NCBI RefSeq assembly: GCF_001458315.1
Contig: NZ_CYRX01000008.1
Coordinates: forward strand, 62,001 to 126,000
Source: Thalassobacter stenotrophicus
GTDB lineage: Bacteria > Pseudomonadota > Alphaproteobacteria > Rhodobacterales > Rhodobacteraceae
Length of the DNA: 64,000 bases
Direction: 5' to 3'
Shown here: positions 58,256-64,000 of the stretch, piece after piece
How the letters are laid out: every line of letters starts with the position of its first letter
How positions within the stretch are numbered: position 1 is the first letter of the stretch
The notes under the pieces: generated by a model
What the model saw: the letters and a program-made list of their open reading frames with translations, nothing else
Told to the model about the DNA's origin: nothing
Databases searched by the model: none
Made by a program: the position numbers and the translations under genes

Positions 58256-58641
58256 ACAAGAAACCCACTATCCCCGAAACCGTGACTGTCACCATTCCAT
58301 TCCGCGTGGCCAAGCGCGGCGGGCGGAAAGAGGTGCAGCTTCCGCCCGGTACGCACAACCGCAGCCCAGACTACACGCTGATCAAGGCTGTGGCGCGCGC
58401 CTATCGGTGGCGCCAAATCCTTGAGGACGGCGACATGGGAACGATCGCCGAATTGGCGGAGTTCGAGAAGATCTCGCCATCATATCTGACGCGCGTCATG
58501 CGGCTCACTTTACTGGCACCGGATATCATCGAAGCGATACTCGACGGAAACCCACCATCTGTGGGTATGACGGAACTGCTTGATCCGATGACGCACGTTT
58601 GGGCCGAGCAGCGGTCGGCGCTTGGTTATGAAGGCAGATAA
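58252..58641 (+). CDS. Small protein coupled to the recombinase
   Basis: 129 residues. KPTIPETVTVTIPFRVAKRG, then a helical region with GTIAELAEFEKISPSYLTRV, a helix-turn-helix-like element. ATG overlaps the recombinase stop (ATGA). Could be a recombination directionality factor; such factors for serine integrases are often encoded beside them. Ends 23 bases before a strong terminator. Confidence 0.7.
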   Translation: MNKKPTIPETVTVTIPFRVAKRGGRKEVQLPPGTHNRSPDYTLIKAVARAYRWRQILEDGDMGTIAELAEFEKISPSYLTRVMRLTLLAPDIIEAILDGNPPSVGMTELLDPMTHVWAEQRSALGYEGR

Positions 58642-58663
58642 CACTCGGCACACCTACGCCACA

Positions 58664-58700
58664 AAGCCGTTCCAAGTCGATGATTTGGAACGGCTTTTTT
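58664..58700 (+). terminator. Rho-independent terminator of the integration operon
   Basis: AAGCCGTTCCAA (58664-58675), an about nine-base loop, TTGGAACGGCTT (58685-58696) and then T-run to 58700. A 12-bp perfect stem followed by six T: strong. Confidence 0.92.
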
Positions 58701-59015
58701 ATTTCCACAAGAGCAAAATGGGCGCTGTGGTATCAAAGATTTAGATGCGAGTCGCCGGGACCGTTCGCGTGACTCGTCTCTGAACCCCTAAAAGCGGGAC
58801 ATTTTTTTGATTCAGTTCCAGCAAGTTATTGAAACCGTATTGAAAAATGCGTGGTCAACAGGTCCGGAGAATATAGGGGCGAGAGAGCGGGATTGTGGGG
58901 GAAGATGGGGCCCGACAGCGTTTTACCCAGAACCGTGCTGGCGCTATAACCTTCAAACATAACGGGATTTTTTAGGCCACAGCCCGTTTGGAGAAGGGTT
59001 CCAAAAGGCTGGGTG
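58701..59015. other. Intergenic: prophage right border region
   Basis: No gene. Holds a CGAGTC...GACTCG inverted repeat (58748-58753 and 58771-58776), one inverted TGTCCCGC box (58794-58801) matching the phage repeats, and a T-run after it. The phage/host border (attR) probably falls here. No copy of the left-junction sequence was recognised. Confidence 0.5.
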
Positions 59016-59105
59016 GCGGTGAGACAGGGATTCGAACCCTGGAGACGGTCTCCCGCCTACACACTTTCCAGGCGTGCGCCTTCGACCACTCGGCCACCTC
59101 ACCGT
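59016..59105 (-). tRNA. tRNA-Ser (GGA)
   Basis: 90 nt with CCA encoded (59016-59018) and long variable arm. Acceptor GGTGAGG at the 59105 side pairs with the CTCACC end; anticodon loop CTGGAAA gives GGA; T arm GGGTTCGAATCCC. Its 3' end faces the prophage, but no duplicated 3' end was found at the left junction, so not the integration target. Confidence 0.96.
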
Positions 59106-59274
59106 GCGGGCGGTGTAGCGCCAAGGCTGGGGCAAGCGCAAGGGCCTTTTACAACAAACATTGCGAAGAATGTGATGCCTTGGGTCTTGTGTCACACAGA
59201 GACGCTTGTCATGCCTTGTCTTGCGGGAAAATTTTGCCGCCATACGCCCTGACAAAGCAGCAAAGAGAGACTCC

Positions 59275-60882
59275 ATGACCCAACCCCTTCGCGCAGCCGA
59301 TATCTTGGCGCAACGTCTGTATGCAGCGGGGTGTCGCCGTGCCTTTGGGATGCCGGGTGGTGAGGTTTTAACGTTGATCGACGCGCTTGAGCGGGCAGGG
59401 ATCACCTTTATTCTGTGCAAGCACGAAAATGCCGGCGGGTTCATGGCTGAGGGTGGCCACCATGTGGACGGGGCGCCTGCAATTTTGGTGGCGACTGTGG
59501 GGCCCGGTGCAGTCAACGGGGTGAATGTCGTGGCAAATGCGGAACAGGACCGCGTGCCTATGATTGTTTTGACTGGCTGTGTTGATGCCCATGATGCCGA
59601 AATCTACACCCACCAAGTGTTGGATCACCGCGCGGTGTTTGCGCCCATCACCAAGGCGACCTTTACGCTCAGCGCGCAGGCGGCGGATGTGATCGCGGAC
59701 AAGGCGCTTGGCATCGCACTCGAAGGTCGAGCGGGTCCTGTGCACATCGATGTGCCCATCTCTGTGGCAGATGCCCCTGGCGAGGATCGTGGCGGCTATA
59801 GGCCTGCGGCCTCAGCGGTTGCTCTGGCGGATGTAAATCCTATTGTACAGGCGCTTTCATCCGCCTCGAAACCTATCCTGATGGTTGGATTGGATGCCGT
59901 CCGCGAAGACATCAGCGCCGACGTCTTGGCGTTCGTGGAACGGTTCAATGTCCCCGTGGTCACGACTTACAAAGCCAAAGGCATCGTACCCGAGGATCAT
60001 CCGCTATGCCTTGGCGGAGCAGGGTTGTCGCCCTTAGCGGATCAGACCTTGCTGCCGCTCTTTGAGCAAGCGGACTTCGTGCTGTGCCTCGGCTATGACC
60101 CGATAGAGATGCGGACAGGTTGGCAAAACCCATGGAACCCGATCCGGCAAATGGTTGTTGATATCGGGCACGCGCCTAATCACCACTACATGCACCAAGC
60201 CAGTGTAAATATCGTTGGGGATCTAGGGCCCACGCTGCGTGCGCTGATGGCGGCCACGCCCGCACAGACGTGGTCAAAGGGGCAGATTATCGACGCGCGC
60301 GCCCAGCTTGCGCAGGATTTTGATCGCTCAGACGACTGGGGCGCTGTCGCGGTTATTGATGCTGTGCGCACCGCCGCGCCCAAAGGCACGATCGCGACAG
60401 TCGATAGCGGCGCGCACCGCATTCTGCTTAGCCAGACGTGGGCCTGCGATGGTCCCCGGCAGCTTTTGCAATCGACGGGGCTTTGCACGATGGGCTGCGC
60501 CATGCCGCTCGCCTTCGGGGTCAAGATCGCGGCACCGGATGCCAATGTCATCGCTTTCATGGGGGACGCGGGCTTTTTGATGGTCACCGGTGAACTTGCG
60601 ACTGCGGCTGAAATGGGATTGCCCGTTGTCATGGTGGTCTTCGTTGACCGGTCCCTTGCCCTGATTGAGAAAAAACAACGTGCGCGGCAAATGCCAAACC
60701 TTGGGGTGGATTTTGGGCATCACGATTATGCCGCCATCGCGCGGGCGTTTGGCGGCAATGGCGTGACCGTCTCAAACCGAGAAGACTTGATGGCTGCTGT
60801 CACCGATGGGCTTGCTCAGACGCAGACCTTCACCCTGATCGCCGCGGAAATCGAAAGGCAAAGCTATGACGGCCGGTTCTAA
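59275..60882 (+). CDS. Thiamine-diphosphate enzyme, acetolactate-synthase-like
   Basis: 535 residues. N-terminal PYR domain with the catalytic Glu in [14 protein letters not shown] (Glu51), central domain, and C-terminal PP domain with [20 protein letters not shown]. The usual NN after the GDG motif is replaced by VDR, so Mg/ThDP binding is somewhat altered. Substrate not predictable; acetolactate synthase, oxalyl-CoA decarboxylase and related decarboxylases share this fold. Overlaps the CoA-transferase by 17 bases, so the pair acts on one pathway. Start 59275 begins [15 protein letters not shown]. Confidence 0.82.
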   Translation: MTQPLRAADILAQRLYAAGCRRAFGMPGGEVLTLIDALERAGITFILCKHENAGGFMAEGGHHVDGAPAILVATVGPGAVNGVNVVANAEQDRVPMIVLTGCVDAHDAEIYTHQVLDHRAVFAPITKATFTLSAQAADVIADKALGIALEGRAGPVHIDVPISVADAPGEDRGGYRPAASAVALADVNPIVQALSSASKPILMVGLDAVREDISADVLAFVERFNVPVVTTYKAKGIVPEDHPLCLGGAGLSPLADQTLLPLFEQADFVLCLGYDPIEMRTGWQNPWNPIRQMVVDIGHAPNHHYMHQASVNIVGDLGPTLRALMAATPAQTWSKGQIIDARAQLAQDFDRSDDWGAVAVIDAVRTAAPKGTIATVDSGAHRILLSQTWACDGPRQLLQSTGLCTMGCAMPLAFGVKIAAPDANVIAFMGDAGFLMVTGELATAAEMGLPVVMVVFVDRSLALIEKKQRARQMPNLGVDFGHHDYAAIARAFGGNGVTVSNREDLMAAVTDGLAQTQTFTLIAAEIERQSYDGRF

Positions 60883-62074
60883 ATCTGCGGCGCATGGGCC
60901 GCTCCACGGCATGCGGGTTCTGGACCTAAGCCGTATTCTGGCCGGGCCTACATGTACCCAAGCGCTTGGGGATCTTGGTGCCACTGTTTTGAAAATCGAA
61001 AATCCCGGCACGGGGGGGGATGACACCCGTCAATGGGGCCCGCATTACGTGGCGGATGTTGCGGGTGCCCAAACCGACCTTAGCGCCTATTTCATGTCCA
61101 CCAACCGCAACAAGCACTCTATCGCGGTGGATATCACCACGGCGGAGGGGCAGGCGCATATTCGCAGGCTCGCGGCAGATGCGCATATCTTGATTGAGAA
61201 CTTCAAGCCCGGTGGCCTCGACAAATATGGCCTCGGGTACGCCGAGATGTCGGCTGAAAACCCAAGTTTAGTCTACGGATCCATTTCGGGATTTGGGCAG
61301 ACCGGACCCAACCGCGACAAGCCAGGGTATGATCTTATGGCCCAAGGGTATGGCGGGTTGATGTCAATCACGGGTGAGCCTGAGGGGGAGCCGATGAAGG
61401 TCGGTGTGGGCATCGCGGATGTGATGTGCGGGATGTACGCCACCATTGGCCTGCTGGCCGCGTTGCGCCACGCGGAGGCCACGGGGCAGGGCCAACATGT
61501 TGAGGTCGCCCTCGTGGATGCGCAGATCGCGTGGATGATCAACGAGGGGGTGAATTACCTGACCTCTGGCGCATTGCCCCAGCGGCGCGGGAACCGACAC
61601 CCCAACATTGTGCCCTACGGCGTCTATGCGACCGCGGATGGTCACGTGATCATCGCGGTGGGCAATGATGGGCAATTCAAACGCTTTACTGACGCTATAG
61701 GTCTGCCTGCGCTGGCCAATGACCCGCGCTTTGCGACCAATCCCGGGCGGCTCGAACACCGCGATGCCTTGGCCGATCTCCTAGAGCCGACTGTTGCGCA
61801 AATCCCGACGCAAACGCTGATTTCCGCACTTGAGACGTGCAAGGTCCCTGTCGGCCCCGTACAAACGCTGGATCAAGTATTTGCCAGCGATCAGGTTGCC
61901 GCCCGTGAGATGCAGATCGACATGACAACCCCTGCCGGTGAGGTATGCCACCTGATCGGGAACCCGCTCAAACTCTCCCAAACGCCGGTAACGTACCGCC
62001 ATGCGCCGCCCCGTTTTGGCGCAGACACCACGCGGCTAGAGGCCGACAACCCATGGGACACGCCCAGCGAATAG
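60866..62074 (+). CDS. CaiB/BaiF-family CoA-transferase
   Basis: 402 residues. Family III CoA-transferase: GMRVLDLSRILAGPTCTQAL, MSTNRNKHSIAVDI, GYDLMAQGYGGLMSITGEPE and GIADVMCGMYATIGLLAAL, whose Asp (about 185) matches the FRC catalytic aspartate. Moves CoA between a carboxylate and an acyl-CoA. The overlap with the ThDP enzyme suggests acyl-CoA formation followed by decarboxylation or lyase action, as in oxalate or hydroxyacid use; substrate unknown. Confidence 0.92.
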   Translation: MTAGSKSAAHGPLHGMRVLDLSRILAGPTCTQALGDLGATVLKIENPGTGGDDTRQWGPHYVADVAGAQTDLSAYFMSTNRNKHSIAVDITTAEGQAHIRRLAADAHILIENFKPGGLDKYGLGYAEMSAENPSLVYGSISGFGQTGPNRDKPGYDLMAQGYGGLMSITGEPEGEPMKVGVGIADVMCGMYATIGLLAALRHAEATGQGQHVEVALVDAQIAWMINEGVNYLTSGALPQRRGNRHPNIVPYGVYATADGHVIIAVGNDGQFKRFTDAIGLPALANDPRFATNPGRLEHRDALADLLEPTVAQIPTQTLISALETCKVPVGPVQTLDQVFASDQVAAREMQIDMTTPAGEVCHLIGNPLKLSQTPVTYRHAPPRFGADTTRLEADNPWDTPSE

Positions 62075-62241
62075 CCACCGGATTTGGCGTAAATCCGCTA
62101 ATTTGATCACGAAAATAGGCAAGAAGCGTCACAGTTGCGTGTGGTCACAGGGGCGTGAATTTACGAACGCCCCCGGGCCTGCGACTGAGAAAGAGAATTA
62201 ACGCGCACTTTGCGTCAAATCTCTTTTGAAAGGCCTGTTTC

Positions 62242-63594
62242 ATGGCAACTGACCCGTTCGGATTACCCGTCTCATTGCGCCACCCTGAGGCGATTACGGC
62301 ATGGGAAAGTACGATGAGGGCGTTCTTGGCCCATGGCGCCGACACGCCAGTGCATCTGGCCCGCGTTCTGGAACTTGAGCCGCAATTCACCATCGCACAT
62401 GTGGCGAAAGGCATGTTTTACCTGCTGCTTGGGCGGCGTGAGTTGATGTGCGTCGCGGATGAAGCCCTTTCGGCTGCCCGTGCCTGTTCCGATCCATTGC
62501 CGCGAGAACAAACATATGTCGCAGCGCTTGAGGCCTGCGTGGCAGGTGACATTCATGCAGGCCTACGGCCGCTGGAGCAAATTCTACGCGTCGCCCCCCA
62601 AGACGCGCTCGCGATGAAGCTTTCGCATGCATGGCGGTTTGTTCTGGGTGACAGTACAGGGATGCGCGCCTCGCTTGAACGCGTCGCAGAGGCCTATACC
62701 CCGGATCACATGGCGTATGGGTATTTTCAGGGCTGCATGGCCTTTGCCTTTGAGGAAACCGGCGAATACACCCGTGCCCGGACAAGGGGCCTGCGCGGGC
62801 TAGAGGCGACACCAGATGACGCTTGGGGCCTGCACGCCGTGGCCCACGTTCACGACATGACAGGGGATGCGCGGGGCGGTTTGGATTGGCTTTCGGGTCG
62901 GGAGGCCGCGTGGGCACACTGCAATAATTTCCGCTACCACGTTTGGTGGCACAAGGCGTTGATGCATTTGGACCTTGGACAGATGGATCAGGTGCTCATG
63001 CTGTATGACACCGAAATCCGAGCGGACAAAACGGATGACTACCGTGACATCTCAAACGGCACATCGCTGTTGATGCGGCTTGAGTTGGAGGGCGTTGACG
63101 TCGGCAATCGGTGGGAGGAGTTGGCGGACCTGTCGCAATCCCGAACCGAGGATGGCTGCCTGATTTTTGCGGATTTGCATTATATCCTCGCCCTCGCGGC
63201 CGACGGGCGGGACGAGGCTACGGCCCGTATGCTGGGCCGAATGCACGCCGACGCAAAACACGCCGACACGGTCGTCCGCAAACGAATGGCTACACCCGGT
63301 CTGTCCGCCGCCCGTGGGTTAGAGGCCTTTGGGGAGGGGAATTATACCGCCGCTTTCACCAACTTGTTGGCAGCTCGGCCCGACATGCAAAAGGCCGGCG
63401 GCAGTCACGCCCAACGCGACGTGTTTGAGCGTATCACGATCGATGCGGGCTTGCGGGCCGGCCAATTCGCCCAAGTCGAAACGCTGCTCGCGGATCGGCA
63501 GGCAAAGCGCGGGGGCGAAGATGGATACGCTGCCGCCCGCCACGCGCTGCTCAGCCAAGCCCGCACCCAAGCGGCCCTATTGGCCGCACAATAG
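62242..63594 (+). CDS. TPR protein (TTC38-like)
   Basis: 450 residues of alpha-helical tetratricopeptide-like repeats: ALEACVAGDIHAGLRPLEQI, FAFEETGEYTRARTRGLRGL, GLHAVAHVHDMTGDARGGLD, and VWWHKALMHLDLGQMDQVL. The AVAHVHDM and WHKALMHLDLG patterns are those of bacterial TTC38 relatives. No membrane segment. Function not known. Confidence 0.78.
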   Translation: MATDPFGLPVSLRHPEAITAWESTMRAFLAHGADTPVHLARVLELEPQFTIAHVAKGMFYLLLGRRELMCVADEALSAARACSDPLPREQTYVAALEACVAGDIHAGLRPLEQILRVAPQDALAMKLSHAWRFVLGDSTGMRASLERVAEAYTPDHMAYGYFQGCMAFAFEETGEYTRARTRGLRGLEATPDDAWGLHAVAHVHDMTGDARGGLDWLSGREAAWAHCNNFRYHVWWHKALMHLDLGQMDQVLMLYDTEIRADKTDDYRDISNGTSLLMRLELEGVDVGNRWEELADLSQSRTEDGCLIFADLHYILALAADGRDEATARMLGRMHADAKHADTVVRKRMATPGLSAARGLEAFGEGNYTAAFTNLLAARPDMQKAGGSHAQRDVFERITIDAGLRAGQFAQVETLLADRQAKRGGEDGYAAARHALLSQARTQAALLAAQ

Positions 63595-63637
63595 GCCGCT
63601 GGCCGCTTGTGCGATACGTCCCCGGAAAGACCCCAGT

Positions 63638-64000
63638 ATGACAACAACAAGCCCAGATACCGCGTTCCAAAACGCACCCAAGGCCACGGCGCACCCCACC
63701 ACCTCGATCCGCGATCCTCGCTTGGATTTCTTTCGCGGGATCGCAATGTTCATCATCCTTTTGGCCCATACACCCGGCAACGCGTGGACCTCTTGGATAC
63801 CGGCGCGCTGGGGGTTTTCGGACGCCACAGAAATGTTTGTGTTTTGCTCAGGGATGGCCAGTGCGATTGCCTTTGGCCGCACCTTTGATCGCGCGGGGCT
63901 AGGGTTGGGGACAGCACGGGTCGGGTTTCGGATTTGGCAGGTCTATTGGGCGCACATCGGGATGTTTTTCGCCATTGCGACGATGCTGGCCGCGATTGAT
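63638..64000 (+). CDS. OpgC-domain membrane protein, 3'-partial
   Basis: 121 residues to the window edge, no stop. After a 30-residue cytoplasmic start, RDPRLDFFRGIAMFIILLAH, FSDATEMFVFCSGMASAIAF and VYWAHIGMFFAIATMLAAI are the OpgC pattern: membrane acyltransferase-like with Arg-Leu-Asp-Phe-Phe-Arg-Gly in the first helix. OpgC succinylates osmoregulated periplasmic glucans; the relative here may act on other glycans. ATG 63638 follows CGGAAAGACC. Confidence 0.88.
   Translation, partial: MTTTSPDTAFQNAPKATAHPTTSIRDPRLDFFRGIAMFIILLAHTPGNAWTSWIPARWGFSDATEMFVFCSGMASAIAFGRTFDRAGLGLGTARVGFRIWQVYWAHIGMFFAIATMLAAID

Larger units (their letters stand above)
10668..58700. mobile_element. Prophage with lambda-like head and P2-like contractile tail
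   Basis: About 48 kb. Left limit is set by the broken tail-fibre gene meeting the truncated recombinase; right limit by the integrase operon and its terminator, before tRNA-Ser. Contains packaging, head, tail, lysis, replication/recombination, regulatory and integration genes, nearly all on the minus strand. Exact att sites are not resolved: large serine recombinases need only a short identical core, and I found no long direct repeat. The left end may be deleted because the 3' part of the last fibre gene is missing. Confidence 0.9.

Noticed and set aside
10668-58700. Gene transfer agent cluster
   Set aside because: Rhodobacterales GTAs have a siphovirus-like 15-kb cluster without integrase, sheath or replication genes; this element has all three.
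59016-59105. tRNA-Ser as prophage attachment site
   Set aside because: No copy of the tRNA 3' end at the left junction, and the integrase is a serine, not tyrosine, recombinase.

Overview
The window is from an alphaproteobacterium of the Rhodobacterales/Roseobacter type. The signs are a high G+C content, the gene order ompH-fabZ-lpxA-lpxI-lpxB (LpxI rather than LpxH), and close-packed ATGA/GTGA gene overlaps. Species cannot be fixed from the sequence alone.

Layout. (1) 1-4116: outer-membrane and lipid A operon (Skp/OmpH, FabZ, LpxA, LpxI, LpxB), followed by tRNA-Arg(CCG). (2) 4.5-5.25 kb: a Phd/VapC-type toxin-antitoxin pair. (3) 5.37-9.36 kb: surface polysaccharide genes (family 2 glycosyltransferase, YdcF/ElyC-like protein, GalU, GalE, NusG/RfaH-like antiterminator). 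(4) 9.58-10.67 kb: a large serine recombinase whose C-terminus stops at the same point where a phage tail-fibre gene on the other strand also breaks off. (5) About 10.67-58.7 kb: one large prophage. (6) 58.7-64 kb: host DNA with tRNA-Ser(GGA), a thiamine-diphosphate enzyme overlapping a CaiB/BaiF CoA-transferase, a TPR protein and the start of an OpgC-like membrane protein.

The prophage is a mosaic. Its head and packaging genes are lambda-like (Nu1, GpA, portal B, S49 protease C with a nested scaffold start, decoration D, major capsid E). Its tail is a contractile P2-type tail (V, W, J, I, sheath FI, tube FII, E/E' with a -1 frameshift site, tape measure T, U, X, D). Lysis genes follow (holin, endolysin, overlapping Rz/Rz1 spanins). 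All of these are on the minus strand, as is the early region (42-56 kb): an OmpR-type winged-helix protein, a sigma-like protein, a Sak4-like RecA-fold ATPase with an SSB-like partner, a Cas4/RecB-like nuclease, an SF1 helicase, an HNH nuclease, a large primase/helicase-like protein and a RuvC-like resolvase. The integration operon (two duplicated small ORFs, DUF2924, a large serine recombinase, a small partner) diverges on the plus strand at the right end.

Points of most interest: a perfect alphaproteobacterial LexA box (GTTC-N7-GTTC) lies in the spacer of the only obvious promoter of the early operon, and no CI/Cro-like repressor is visible, which suggests direct SOS control. Twelve copies of GGGGACCT or its complement, arranged as mirrored 9-bp tandem triplets around an alternating-GC core, sit in the 3' end of the primase-like gene and look like a phage origin. 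TGTCCCGC repeats at an exact 15-bp pitch lie upstream of a displaced tail-Z-like gene. Two TA systems with readable operators (HigBA inside the head module, YefM-YoeB beside a ParB-methyltransferase) and a block of six small plus-strand genes form the accessory cargo.
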